Origin: Actinomycetota bacterium
GTDB taxonomy: Bacteria; Actinomycetota; Acidimicrobiia; Acidimicrobiales; Ilumatobacteraceae
Length of the DNA: 59,739 nucleotides
Direction of reading: 5' to 3'
NCBI GenBank assembly: GCA_016871395.1
Contig: VFYV01000012.1
Location: 1 to 59,739, forward strand
Shown here: positions 42,003-50,951 of the stretch, one piece after another
Position numbering within the stretch: the first letter of the stretch is position 1
How the letters are laid out: each line of letters opens with the position of its first letter
The notes under the pieces: model-generated
Databases searched by the model: none
What the model saw: the letters and a program-made list of their open reading frames with translations, nothing else
Told to the model about the DNA's origin: nothing
Translations under genes and position numbers: made by a program

Positions 42003-43499
42003 TCATGACCGCTGCCCGAAGGCCACCTTCAACCGGCGGTTTCGCTGGATCACGAACTTGTCGAAAGCCAGGATGAGCAGGGCGCTGGCCCCCCATTGGG
42101 GGTACACGACTCCCACCACGACGGCGATGACGACGAGACCGCGTCCGAGATGGACTTCGGCCGGGCGACGCGGCAAACCGAGTGTTCCCCGGCGACGGCG
42201 CTTCGAATACATCACGACGGCCGAGATGACCGACCACAGCGTGAGGACACAGGTGAGCGTCATCAGAATTCGCGACACGATGCCCCATTGGGTCCCCATG
42301 TGGATGCTCACCGTGGTGTCGACCGCCTGCGACACCGAGCCGTATCCATAGACGTCTTGTTGTCCCAACGTCGCGCCGCTGAACTGGTCGATGAAGACGT
42401 CCTTGGCTTCACCGGTCTTGCGAGGCCACGAGTTCGACACGGTGAAGCTTCCGTACAAAGGATTGCCGGCGTCGTCCACGCCGTTCGACGGGAAGTGGAT
42501 CGTGTAGTTCGGCTTCATGCCCTCTTCGCTCGCGATCTGCACCACCGAATCGAGCGAGAGCGGCGTCGGCGTCTCGGCGCCCGACTCCGGACGGTACGAA
42601 GCGGGAATCGGAACGTCTCCGGTGTTCCAGTTGATCTGATTCCCGAGACGATCGAGGTCTCCCTTCACGCCGACGGCACTGGCCGGCGCATCGGTCCACG
42701 TGTTCGGACTGATCTCGTTGGCGAGCGCCGTGAAGTTCGGCCCCCAATATGTCGACCACGGCAATCCGGAAGCGGCGACGAACAGCAACATGATGAACAG
42801 CACCGCACCGGGAAGAGCGTGCAGGTCGCGCCACCTGGCGCGGCCCTTCTTGCCGAGTCGGAACGACCACATGCGCTTGCCGTTGACTTCGGATTTCGCT
42901 TCGCGGGACGTGCGGGGCCAGAACAGATAGAGCCCGGTCAGAGCGAGGATGACCAACCACGTGCCGGCCAGTTCCAGAATCAAGTCGCCCACGACGTAGT
43001 CGCGCATCACCTTGTCTCCGTCCCACAATGCGGAAACGGCGGGCAAAGACACGGTCAGGCTGTCGTTGTTCAAGTGGCCGTGGAAAGTGTTCGCCCATCG
43101 GACCAGAGTGGTCTGAGACTCGTCAGCGCCGAGGAACTCCCCCGTGTAGGGGTTCACGTACGCCGAGCGGCCGCTGTCCAGTCCGAAAACGGTCGAGGAG
43201 CCCGCGTCACGCGGAGGCGTCAGCGACACGATCATGTCGTCACCAATGTCGCTCTCCACCGTCTCGGCCTGAACGTCGAACGACACCATCTCCGATCCCG
43301 CTTCCACTCGACGCAGATCCGATTGAAGCCCGTCTTGGATCGGTTGGGTGTACAGGATCACCAAGCCGGTGATGGCGAACATCACCAGAAAGGGTGCGAC
43401 GATGATTCCGGAGTAGAAGTGGACTCGCCAGAGATTGCGCCACCTCTTGCTGGCCTCGGCCTGCTGGCGTTCGATCGTTTCGATTTCCTCGACCCTCAT
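42003..43499 (-). CDS. PepSY-associated transmembrane protein
   Basis: This 498-residue membrane protein has the PepSY-TM layout: an N-terminal span (about 25-45, SGIIVAPFLVMFAITGLVIL) then a large outer segment with an ANTFHGHL His motif, paired spans around 170-190 and 240-260, another outer PepSY-like stretch, and C-terminal spans. The last third has VDTTVSIHMGTQWG. Members of this family are linked to metal, heme or siderophore-iron reduction at the membrane. ATG 43499 overlaps the stop of the upstream LLM gene (ATGA). Confidence 0.87.
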   Translation of the reverse strand: MRVEEIETIERQQAEASKRWRNLWRVHFYSGIIVAPFLVMFAITGLVILYTQPIQDGLQSDLRRVEAGSEMVSFDVQAETVESDIGDDMIVSLTPPRDAGSSTVFGLDSGRSAYVNPYTGEFLGADESQTTLVRWANTFHGHLNNDSLTVSLPAVSALWDGDKVMRDYVVGDLILELAGTWLVILALTGLYLFWPRTSREAKSEVNGKRMWSFRLGKKGRARWRDLHALPGAVLFIMLLFVAASGLPWSTYWGPNFTALANEISPNTWTDAPASAVGVKGDLDRLGNQINWNTGDVPIPASYRPESGAETPTPLSLDSVVQIASEEGMKPNYTIHFPSNGVDDAGNPLYGSFTVSNSWPRKTGEAKDVFIDQFSGATLGQQDVYGYGSVSQAVDTTVSIHMGTQWGIVSRILMTLTCVLTLWSVISAVVMYSKRRRRGTLGLPRRPAEVHLGRGLVVIAVVVGVVYPQWGASALLILAFDKFVIQRNRRLKVAFGQRS

Positions 43500-44473
43500 G
43501 CAACGCCCTTCGCTCGACACCTGTCGTCGGTTCCCGAACATCCACCGGAACTCCGACGGGCGGACACCACCTCGGAGAGTCGGTCGAGCATGCGCGGATC
43601 ACTGGTGGCGGGAACCACGATGAACTCGTCGGCACCGGCTTCTTCGACCGCGTCCAGGAGGTCGCTCAGAGCGGAGGCGTCGTGCAGAGGCATGGCCTCG
43701 GCGAGCCCCTTGGCCAACTCGGGCGAGAACACCTTCAGGTACGCCTCGGCGAAGCCGCGCAGCGTCGGTTTGGCATCCTCGCCCAGGGCCACGAACGAAC
43801 CGGTCACCAGACGGGGCGCATCGGCTCGACCAGCCTCGCGCCATGCGGATTCCGTGGCGCGAAACAGCCTGGCCGCCTCGGCGGCGTCACCGAGCAGGGT
43901 GAAGCCGCTGACACCGACCGCCCACCTGGCCGCACGGGCCAACGACTTGGGCCCCATCGCCGACGCCATGACGGGCGGACCACCGGCTTGTAGGGGTGCG
44001 GGCCCCACGCGTTCGCCGTCGGCCGCTGGGCCCCCGGCCCACAAACGCTTCATCTCGACCACCGCCTCGTCGAGTCGACGGTGGCGACCCGCGAACGGTG
44101 ATCCCAACGCGGCGTAGTCCTGCTGGCGGCCACCGACTCCGACCGCCACCTCCACGCGACCTGCCGACACCACGTCCATCGACGCCAATTCCTTGGCCAC
44201 CAACGCCGGTGCGTGCCACGGCAGCACCGCGACGTTCACCAGCACCCGCACCCGCTCGGTCAGAGCCGCCGCCGCCGTGCACAGGGTGAAGCCGTCGAGG
44301 TTGTGAAACGTGATCCGCTCTCCGGCCGACACGCTCGAATACGGACCGACGTCGATACCCCGACACCAGGCCAACAGCCGACTCCGGTCGAGGCCCTCGG
44401 CCATTTGAGGTAGAGCCACACCCACGGTCATCCGACGGGGCGGGGCCGGGGAGGATGTCGAGGTCGCGACCAT
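43496..44473 (-). CDS. LLM-class flavin/F420-dependent oxidoreductase
   Basis: This 325-residue TIM-barrel protein belongs to the luciferase-like monooxygenase superfamily. The opening VGVALPQMAEG, the middle VAVLPWHAPALVAKELASMD and GRVEVAVGVGGRQQDY are typical of F420-using members. The substrate is not known. Its ATG at 44473 lies 6 nt after TATTCT, so it leads a three-gene operon with PepSY and PCu(A)C; a functional link to these is not obvious. Confidence 0.85.
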   Translation of the reverse strand: MVATSTSSPAPPRRMTVGVALPQMAEGLDRSRLLAWCRGIDVGPYSSVSAGERITFHNLDGFTLCTAAAALTERVRVLVNVAVLPWHAPALVAKELASMDVVSAGRVEVAVGVGGRQQDYAALGSPFAGRHRRLDEAVVEMKRLWAGGPAADGERVGPAPLQAGGPPVMASAMGPKSLARAARWAVGVSGFTLLGDAAEAARLFRATESAWREAGRADAPRLVTGSFVALGEDAKPTLRGFAEAYLKVFSPELAKGLAEAMPLHDASALSDLLDAVEEAGADEFIVVPATSDPRMLDRLSEVVSARRSSGGCSGTDDRCRAKGVA

Positions 44474-44479
44474 CCCCGA

Positions 44480-44485
44480 AGAATA
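44480..44485 (-). promoter_or_regulatory. -10 element TATTCT, leaderless LLM start
   Basis: On the minus strand TATTCT is followed by 6 nt and the ATG at 44473. Confidence 0.5.
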
Positions 44486-44519
44486 CTCTCAGCCCTGCTC
44501 AGACCGATCAGGCGCAGAA

Positions 44520-44537
44520 TCTGACACACCGTCAGAT
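44520..44537 (+). promoter_or_regulatory. TetR-type operator, site 2 (amidohydrolase operon)
   Basis: TCTGACACACCGTCAGAT differs from site 1 only at the tenth base, inside the spacer. It ends 7 bp before the -10 element at 44,545, so it covers the -35 to -17 region of this promoter. It is in the gap shared with the divergent LLM gene. Confidence 0.7.
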
Positions 44538-44544
44538 ACCGGTG

Positions 44545-44550
44545 TAACCT
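44545..44550 (+). promoter_or_regulatory. -10 element TAACCT, leaderless amidohydrolase start
   Basis: TAACCT is followed by 7 nt and the ATG at 44558. Confidence 0.5.
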
Positions 44551-44557
44551 CGCTGGC

Positions 44558-45766
44558 ATGCGTGAACTGCCCAAGATCATTTCCGTCGACGATCACGTCA
44601 CCGAGCCGGCCACCGTCTGGACCGACCGCCTGCCGAAGAAGTACCACGACGTGGGCCCGCGCATCGAGCGCTTGCCCGTCAAGGAAATGACGTTCATCGG
44701 CGGCAAGTTCACCGCCGTTCCGGGGGACAAGGGCGACGAGGGTCCCTTGGCCGACTGGTGGTTCTACGAGGATCTGCGTCGCCCACTCACCCGCCTCGAC
44801 ACCGCCGTCGGTTTCGAACGCGACGAGGTCACCGTCACCGGCATCACCTACGACGAGATGCGTCAGGGCAGTTACAAATTGACGGATCGCCTCGCGGACA
44901 TGGACGTGGCCGGTATCGAAGCCTCGCTCTGCTTCCCCACGTTCCCGCGTTTCTGCGGCCAGACGTTCTACGAGGCGCAGGACAAGGAACTTGCCATGCT
45001 CAGCGTGCATGCCTACAACGACTGGATGCACGACGAGTGGTGCGGCGAATCCGGCGGACGCATGTTGCCGTTGGGTCTCATCCCGCTGTGGGATCCACAG
45101 GCGGCCGCCGACGAGATTCGTCGCAACGCCGCGCGGGGCTTTCGCGCCGTGGCGTTCAGCGAGATCCCCTCGAACCTCAACCTGCCCAGCATCCACGACG
45201 CCGACGGCTACTGGTTGCCGTTCTTCGAGGCCTGCAACGACACGGGGACCGTCATCTGCATGCACATCGGGTCCGGATCCAAGATGCCCAGCACGTCGCC
45301 CGACGCCCCGGCCGCGGTGGGCTCGACGCTCACGTTCGCCAACTGTTGCTTCAGCATGGTCGACTGGTTGATGAGCGGTCACTTCACCCAGTTCCCCGAT
45401 CTGAAGATCGCCTACAGCGAGGGCCAGATCGGCTGGATTCCCTACATCCTCGAGCGGGCCGACCGTGTGTGGGAGGACAACCGGGGCTGGGGCGGAATCG
45501 CCGACAAGGTGCTCGAGCCACCGAGCGAGTTGTTCAAGAAGCACGTCTACGGATGTTTCTTCGACGACCCGCACGGTCTGCGCTCCCTCGTCGAGATCGG
45601 TGAGGACAACGTCACCTACGAGTGCGACTACCCGCACTCGGACTCCACCTGGCCACACACCGCCAAGATCGCGTACGAGCAGACCCTCGGTCTCACCGAC
45701 GAGCAGGTGTACAAGGTGATCCGCGGCAATGCCATCAAGATGCTCGGCATCACTCACCTGAAGTAG
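44558..45766 (+). CDS. Amidohydrolase-2 family metal-dependent hydrolase
   Basis: This 402-residue TIM-barrel hydrolase begins IISVDDHVTEPATVW, the metal-site strand of the amidohydrolase-2 group (decarboxylases and C-C or C-N hydrolases such as ACMSD). CMHIGSGSKMPSTSP and CDYPHSDSTWP carry further metal or active-site residues. Relatives are common in actinobacterial steroid and aromatic degradation clusters, where many may act on ring-opened CoA intermediates. It is followed after 2 nt by an acyl-CoA ligase, so they are co-expressed under the shared operator. Confidence 0.85.
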   Translation: MRELPKIISVDDHVTEPATVWTDRLPKKYHDVGPRIERLPVKEMTFIGGKFTAVPGDKGDEGPLADWWFYEDLRRPLTRLDTAVGFERDEVTVTGITYDEMRQGSYKLTDRLADMDVAGIEASLCFPTFPRFCGQTFYEAQDKELAMLSVHAYNDWMHDEWCGESGGRMLPLGLIPLWDPQAAADEIRRNAARGFRAVAFSEIPSNLNLPSIHDADGYWLPFFEACNDTGTVICMHIGSGSKMPSTSPDAPAAVGSTLTFANCCFSMVDWLMSGHFTQFPDLKIAYSEGQIGWIPYILERADRVWEDNRGWGGIADKVLEPPSELFKKHVYGCFFDDPHGLRSLVEIGEDNVTYECDYPHSDSTWPHTAKIAYEQTLGLTDEQVYKVIRGNAIKMLGITHLK

Positions 45767-45768
45767 TC

Positions 45769-47301
45769 GTGCTCACCATCCCGCAGGTCGTGCGGGCGGC
45801 CGCCGAGTTCGGCGACCGAGAGGCCTTGATCGCCGGCGATCGACGTTGGACGTTCTGCGAACTCGTCGGCGAAATCGAGCGGTGCGCGCGATCCTTCATC
45901 GCCCAAGGTCTTCGTCCCCACGACCGTGTGGCCGTGTGGGCCCCCAACTCGCCCGAGTGGATCTTCGCCGCTCTCGGCGCGCAAATGGTCGGGGGTGTGC
46001 TCGTGCCCATCAACACCCGCTTCAGAGGTGCCGAGGCCGCCCACGTGATCGAACGAAGTGGCGCCTCGCTCCTCTTCGTCCAGAACGGCTTCCTCGACGT
46101 CGACTACTCGTCCGAGGTCAGCGATCATGAGACTCCGTCGTTGGCTCGTGTCGTCGACATGGCCGGATTCTCCTGGGACGAGTTCGTTCACGCCGGAGAG
46201 CACGTCCCCTCGTCGGTGCTGGCCGAACGCGAGGGCGCCGTTCGGCCCGATGACCTCTCGGACATCATCTTCACCTCCGGTACCACCGGTCGCCCCAAAG
46301 GCGTGATGTCGCGTCACGATCAAACGATTCGGGTGTTCCAGGAATGGTCGACGATCGTCGGACTCGGCGCCGACGATCGCTACCTCATCGTCAATCCCTT
46401 TTTCCACACCTTCGGCTACAAGGCCGGATTCCTCGCCTGTCTTCTTCGCGGAGCGACCATGTTGCCGTTGGCGGTGTTCGACGTCCCCACGGTGTTGCGC
46501 ACGGTGAGCGACGAACGCGTGACCACCCTTCCCGGGCCACCGACGTTGTACCTCAGCATCCTGAATCATCCCGCCCGAGACTCCCATGATCTCTCCTCGT
46601 TGCGCCTCGCCGTCACCGGGGCCGCCGCCGTGCCGGTCGAGATGATCCGGCGCATGCGCCAGGAACTGTGCTTCGAGGTGATCCTCACGGCCTACGGACT
46701 CACCGAGTCCACCGGCACCATCACCATGTGTCGTCGCGACGACGATCCCGAGACCATCTCGTCCACCAGTGGTCGAGCCATCGACGGTGTCGAAGTGCGC
46801 ATCGTCGATGAGAACGACGTCGAGGTCCCGCGGGGAACAGCCGGCGAGATCGTGTGTCGCGGTTACAACGTCATGCCCGGATACTTCGACGACCCCACGT
46901 CCACGGCCGAGACCATCGACGAACGAGGTTGGCTGCACACGGGCGACATCGGGGTGATGGACGAGCGCGGCTACCTGACCATCACCGACCGACTGAAGGA
47001 CATGTTCATCGTCGGGGGGTTCAACGCCTATCCGGCCGAGATCGAGAACGCTTTGCTGGGCCATCCCGCGGTGGCCCAGGTGGCGGTCATCGGCCGACCC
47101 GACGAACGGATGGGCGAGGTCGGACACGCCTTCGTGGTCCGGCGCGAGGGTCGGTCCGTCGACGAGAACGAGATCATCGAGTGGGCACGAGTCCGTATGG
47201 CCAACTACAAGGTGCCCCGCGCCGTCACCTTCGTGAAGTCACTCCCGTCGAATGCCAGCGGAAAGGTGTTGAAGTTCGAATTGCGCGCGCTCTTGAGGTG
47301 A
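45769..47301 (+). CDS. Acyl-CoA ligase, FadD3-like
   Basis: This 510-residue AMP-forming ligase activates a carboxylic acid to its CoA ester. ATP/AMP motifs are IIFTSGTTGRPKGV, the adenine-binding AYGLTESTG, the hinge TGDIGVMDERGYLTITDRLKD and the C-terminal catalytic Lys in PSNASGKVLKFELR. Among FadD types its length and sequence feel closest to FadD3, which activates the C/D-ring remnant of steroids (HIP), but that is inference. The start is GTG 45769, immediately after the amidohydrolase stop. Confidence 0.88.
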   Translation: MLTIPQVVRAAAEFGDREALIAGDRRWTFCELVGEIERCARSFIAQGLRPHDRVAVWAPNSPEWIFAALGAQMVGGVLVPINTRFRGAEAAHVIERSGASLLFVQNGFLDVDYSSEVSDHETPSLARVVDMAGFSWDEFVHAGEHVPSSVLAEREGAVRPDDLSDIIFTSGTTGRPKGVMSRHDQTIRVFQEWSTIVGLGADDRYLIVNPFFHTFGYKAGFLACLLRGATMLPLAVFDVPTVLRTVSDERVTTLPGPPTLYLSILNHPARDSHDLSSLRLAVTGAAAVPVEMIRRMRQELCFEVILTAYGLTESTGTITMCRRDDDPETISSTSGRAIDGVEVRIVDENDVEVPRGTAGEIVCRGYNVMPGYFDDPTSTAETIDERGWLHTGDIGVMDERGYLTITDRLKDMFIVGGFNAYPAEIENALLGHPAVAQVAVIGRPDERMGEVGHAFVVRREGRSVDENEIIEWARVRMANYKVPRAVTFVKSLPSNASGKVLKFELRALLR

Positions 47302-47318
47302 CGCCGTTCGATCCGAAT

Positions 47319-48140
47319 TCAGTCGTAGATGGTCGCCCGGCGCACTCGTCGATGTTGGCTGCCGTAATCCGCCACCGCGTAGTGCATGGTGTAACGATTG
47401 TCCCACAATGCACCGTCGCCGCTGGTCCACTTCCAGCGCACGATGTTCTCGGGGCGCTCGGAAACGGCGAAAACCGCCTCGAGAACGTGGCGACTCTCGA
47501 CCTCGCTCATCCCCACGATGCTGCGGGTCCAACCCCGATTGGCGAAGATCGACTTCTCCCCCGACGAGTGATGTCGACGCACGAAGGGATGAACGAACGT
47601 GGCGGTCTGGGGCGGCGAACCCATGACCACCTGGAGATCATCCACGAGCCTCTGCATGGGTGCGCTGAGTCGACGGTACGCCGCGATCTGATTGCTCCAC
47701 ATCGTGTCACCCGCACCCACCGCCGAGATCTCGCAGTAGAACAACGATGCCTTGGGCGGATTCTCTATGAAGGGCACGTCGGTGTGCCACACCGCCGTGA
47801 GGTTCGGGTTGAAACCGGGAGCATGCGAATCGATCAGCAGGATCTCGGGGAATCCCTCGTCGCGCAGCGTGGGAATCTTGCGATTGTCCGACGCGGTCTC
47901 GGTGGTCGCCGCCACGTGCGAACCGAAACAACGCGCCAATCGCGACTGATCCGACGGCGTGAAGTGGGCACCGGGGAAGAACAACACCAATCGTTCGTCC
48001 CACCACCCGAGCAACGAGTCGGCGAGCTCCCGTAGGTCCTCATCGGAGTAGTCGCTGACTCGCAGACCCCGGACCACGGCCCCCAAGGCGCCGTCCAGTC
48101 GCTCGACCGACACCCGTGAGGACACCTTCGGTACCGACAT
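47319..48140 (-). CDS. TauD/TfdA-family Fe(II)/2-oxoglutarate dioxygenase
   Basis: This 273-residue dioxygenase has the facial triad HxD at H119/D121 (VWHTDVPF) and the distal His at about 253 (TMHYAVADY), with the 2-oxoglutarate Arg in QHRRVRRATI. The family hydroxylates sulfonates, herbicide-like phenoxyacids or other acids, often releasing sulfite or phenol. It is a single gene starting at ATG 48140, leaderless, divergent from the alcohol dehydrogenase operon and sharing the intergenic region that holds operator site 3. Confidence 0.9.
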   Translation of the reverse strand: MSVPKVSSRVSVERLDGALGAVVRGLRVSDYSDEDLRELADSLLGWWDERLVLFFPGAHFTPSDQSRLARCFGSHVAATTETASDNRKIPTLRDEGFPEILLIDSHAPGFNPNLTAVWHTDVPFIENPPKASLFYCEISAVGAGDTMWSNQIAAYRRLSAPMQRLVDDLQVVMGSPPQTATFVHPFVRRHHSSGEKSIFANRGWTRSIVGMSEVESRHVLEAVFAVSERPENIVRWKWTSGDGALWDNRYTMHYAVADYGSQHRRVRRATIYD

Positions 48141-48146
48141 GGTGCC

Positions 48147-48152
48147 AACCTA
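48147..48152 (-). promoter_or_regulatory. -10 element TAGGTT, leaderless TauD-type start
   Basis: On the minus strand TAGGTT is followed by 6 nt and the ATG at 48140. Confidence 0.5.
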
Positions 48153-48180
48153 CCCCTCGAGGGGACGGACGTCGTTCGAT

Positions 48181-48198
48181 TCTGACTGGCCGTCAGAT
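48181..48198 (+). promoter_or_regulatory. TetR-type operator, site 3 (ADH-ligase-SDR-TetR operon)
   Basis: TCTGACTGGCCGTCAGAT keeps both arms of sites 1 and 2; only spacer bases differ. It lies about 18 bp upstream of a TAGAGT -10 at 48,216 and in the gap shared with the divergent TauD-type gene. The operon it controls ends with a TetR gene, which makes autoregulation likely. Confidence 0.7.
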
Positions 48199-48215
48199 TG
48201 ACCGGGCTCCGGTAC

Positions 48216-48221
48216 TAGAGT
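48216..48221 (+). promoter_or_regulatory. Possible -10 element TAGAGT for the ADH operon
   Basis: TAGAGT would start a transcript near 48,228, leaving a leader of about 27 nt with GAAGGGGG before ATG 48256. Confidence 0.35.
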
Positions 48222-48255
48222 TCGAGGGGTTCGTCGGGTGGATGAAGGGGGCTCC

Positions 48256-49359
48256 ATGAAGGGAATCGTGTACGACGGGAAGACCACCTCGTTGGTCGAC
48301 GGGCTCACCCTGCGCGAACCCGGTCCCCGCGAGGTGATCGTGCAGATCGCCGCCGCCGGGTTGTGTCACAGCGACATCTCGTACATGAACGGCCTCTACC
48401 CGGTTCCGTCGCCCGGTGTCTGTGGTCATGAGGCAGCCGGCGTCGTGTCCGAGGTGGGCAATGCTGTCACCCACGTTCAGCCGGGTGATCACGTGATCGT
48501 GGCCACTCTGGCCGCCTGCGGCTTCTGCAAGTTCTGCATGGACGGTCTACCGACGCTGTGTCGCTCCACATTGGCCAACTGGAGCCAGCCCTTCACCCTC
48601 GACGGCGAGCCCATCTACAACTTCGCCGCCACCAGTGCGTTCGCCGAGCGAACCGTGGTGCGCGACGTGCAGTGCGTGAAGATCCCCAAGGACGTCCCCC
48701 TCACGTCGGCGGCCCTCGTCGGCTGCGGCGTGGTGACTGGCATGGGTGCGGTGTTCAATCGCGCCAATGTGAAACGCGGTCAATCGGCTCTCGTGTTCGG
48801 TGTCGGTGGTGTCGGCCTCAACGTCATCCAAGCCCTCCGGGTGCAGGGGGCCACCACCATCATCGCCGTCGACACCGTCATGGAGAAAGAACCGTTGGCC
48901 AAGCAGTTCGGCGCCACGCATTTCCTCGACGGTCGTCGCGAGGACTTGGTGGCCGCCGTGGGCGAGATCATGCCGTACTCGAACACCGCGCCCCGCGGAC
49001 CCTTCAACGCCGGCGGAGTGAACTGGTCGTTCGACTGTGTCGCCCACCCGACCGTCACCTACAACGCGCTCGAGTGCCTCGATTGGGGTGGAACCGTCGT
49101 CATCATCGGCGTCGCCGGTCAGACCGCCGAGTTCAAGGGTCTGTACGGACGCCTGACCCAGGTCGATCGCGGCATCATCGGTTGTCGCTACGGAACTATC
49201 AGCCCCCAGCGCGACATCCCCTACATCATCGATTTGTATCGTCGCGGCGAGGTGCTACTCGATGAATTGGTGAGCGCCACGTTCCCCGTCGTCGATTGGG
49301 AGGACGCCGTCCACGGCCTCGAGGGCGGAACGATCGCCCGTGCGGTCATCACTTTCTGA
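48256..49359 (+). CDS. Zinc-dependent alcohol dehydrogenase
   Basis: This 367-residue medium-chain dehydrogenase has the catalytic zinc ligands C37 (GLCHSD) and H58-E59 (CGHEAAG), and a complete structural zinc site C88, C91, C94, C102. The NAD-binding GVGGVGLNVIQ follows. It oxidises an alcohol to aldehyde or ketone with NAD(P). Start ATG 48256 has GAAGGGGG just upstream; GTG 48238 in the same frame is the alternative. It heads a five-gene operon with a CoA ligase, two SDRs and TetR, which reads as an alcohol-to-acid-to-CoA-ester route. Confidence 0.92.
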   Translation: MKGIVYDGKTTSLVDGLTLREPGPREVIVQIAAAGLCHSDISYMNGLYPVPSPGVCGHEAAGVVSEVGNAVTHVQPGDHVIVATLAACGFCKFCMDGLPTLCRSTLANWSQPFTLDGEPIYNFAATSAFAERTVVRDVQCVKIPKDVPLTSAALVGCGVVTGMGAVFNRANVKRGQSALVFGVGGVGLNVIQALRVQGATTIIAVDTVMEKEPLAKQFGATHFLDGRREDLVAAVGEIMPYSNTAPRGPFNAGGVNWSFDCVAHPTVTYNALECLDWGGTVVIIGVAGQTAEFKGLYGRLTQVDRGIIGCRYGTISPQRDIPYIIDLYRRGEVLLDELVSATFPVVDWEDAVHGLEGGTIARAVITF

Positions 49360-49375
49360 ACCGGGGACCCCGAAC

Positions 49376-50938
49376 ATGGCTCGTGATCTCTCGACGAACA
49401 TCGACACCTCTGGCAAGACCCTCTGGCAGTTGATATGCGAGCGGGCCATCACCACCCCGGAAAAACGAATGGCGTTCGACGAACACGGACGTTCCATGTC
49501 CTACAGCGAGTACAAGAATCGTTGCGAGCGAGTCGCTGCGGGGCTGTCGCAGATCGGCATCGGCGAGGGCACGAACGTTTCGTGGATCCTCCCGTCGCGT
49601 TTCGAGTCGCTGGTTCTCACCGGAGCCCTTTCGCGACTCGGAACAATTCAGAACCCGATTCTCCCGATTTACCGCCATCGAGAGATCTCCTTCATCACCG
49701 CGCAATCGGACTGCAAGGTCCTGATCGTCCCGGGAGTCTTCCGCGGTTTCGACTTCCCCCCGATGGCCCGCGAGATCGTGGAGGCGGGTGGCCGCGAGGT
49801 GCGCATCATCGTCGCCGACCCCGATCTTCCCGAGGCTGACCCCGATGCGGTGGGCTTACCCCCGTATCGCGCCGACCTGCACGGTCTACGTTGGTTGTTC
49901 TACTCCTCGGGCACGACCGCGGATCCCAAGGGGGCCAAACACAGTGACGCCACCATGGGCGCGGCCAACCTCGGAATGCAGTGGAGCATGCAGGTCGGTC
50001 CGGACGACAAGGCGGCGGTGGTGTTCCCGATCACGCACGTGGGCGGGCTCATCTGGTTGTTCAACGCCATGGAGACCGGTGTCGAACTGTTGATGGTCGA
50101 GACCTTCGACCCTGTGAACACGCCACGGTGGCTCGGTGAGAACGGGTGCACGTGCGCCGGTGCCGGCACCGTGTTCTGGTTGACCTACCTGAACGCACAA
50201 CGACAACTGCCGTCGGAGGCGAAGTTGTTGCCGAACGTGCGGATCTTCAACGGTGGTGGCTCTCCGAAGCCACGATCTCTCCACGCCGAGATGATGGACG
50301 CGTTCAGTGCGCCACTGATCGGTGGATGGGGACTCACCGAGTCCCCCATCAACACGATGGTCCACATCGACGATCCCGACGACAAGAAGGCCAACACCGA
50401 CGGACGGGCCTGTCCCGGAGTGACGATTCGCACCGTGATGGACGGCGTCGAGACGGGCCGCGGTGTCGAGGGGGAATTGCGCGTGAAAGGCGGCCAGGTG
50501 TGTCTGGGATACCTGGACTCCAACCTCGACGCGGATGCTTTCGACGAAGACGGCTGGTTTCGCACCGGTGATCTCGGTGTGATCGACGCCGAGGGCTACA
50601 TCAGCATCACCGGACGTCTGAAAGACATCATCATCCGAAAGGGCGAGAACATCTCGGCCAAGGAGATCGAGGACCTGTTGTTCACGCACCCGGCCGTCGC
50701 CGATGCCGCGGTAATCGGGCTACCCGATGCAACCAGCGGCGAACGCGCCTGCGCGGTGGTCGTACTGAAGGCCAACGGGACACTGACCTTGGTCGACATG
50801 GTGTCCCATCTGAAGAGCGCCCAATTGTCAGTACACAAGATCCCCGAACAATTGGAGATCGTCGAAGCCCTGCCCCGCAATCCCAGTGGCAAGGTGCTGA
50901 AAAAGGATCTTCGGGCCACCTACGGCAAGAATTCGTGA
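49376..50938 (+). CDS. AMP-dependent acyl-CoA synthetase
   Basis: This 520-residue ligase has the P-loop-like FYSSGTTADPKGAKHSD, the GWGLTESPIN adenine motif, RTGDLGVIDAEGYISITGRLKDIIIRKG and the C-terminal Lys in RNPSGKVLKKDLR. It resembles cyclohexanecarboxylate- or FadD-type ligases; the acid is unknown. GTG-free start ATG 49376, 17 nt after the dehydrogenase. In operon context it should activate the acid made after the alcohol dehydrogenase step, or a parallel one. Confidence 0.9.
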   Translation: MARDLSTNIDTSGKTLWQLICERAITTPEKRMAFDEHGRSMSYSEYKNRCERVAAGLSQIGIGEGTNVSWILPSRFESLVLTGALSRLGTIQNPILPIYRHREISFITAQSDCKVLIVPGVFRGFDFPPMAREIVEAGGREVRIIVADPDLPEADPDAVGLPPYRADLHGLRWLFYSSGTTADPKGAKHSDATMGAANLGMQWSMQVGPDDKAAVVFPITHVGGLIWLFNAMETGVELLMVETFDPVNTPRWLGENGCTCAGAGTVFWLTYLNAQRQLPSEAKLLPNVRIFNGGGSPKPRSLHAEMMDAFSAPLIGGWGLTESPINTMVHIDDPDDKKANTDGRACPGVTIRTVMDGVETGRGVEGELRVKGGQVCLGYLDSNLDADAFDEDGWFRTGDLGVIDAEGYISITGRLKDIIIRKGENISAKEIEDLLFTHPAVADAAVIGLPDATSGERACAVVVLKANGTLTLVDMVSHLKSAQLSVHKIPEQLEIVEALPRNPSGKVLKKDLRATYGKNS

Positions 50939-50951
50939 GCGAGGAAACGAC

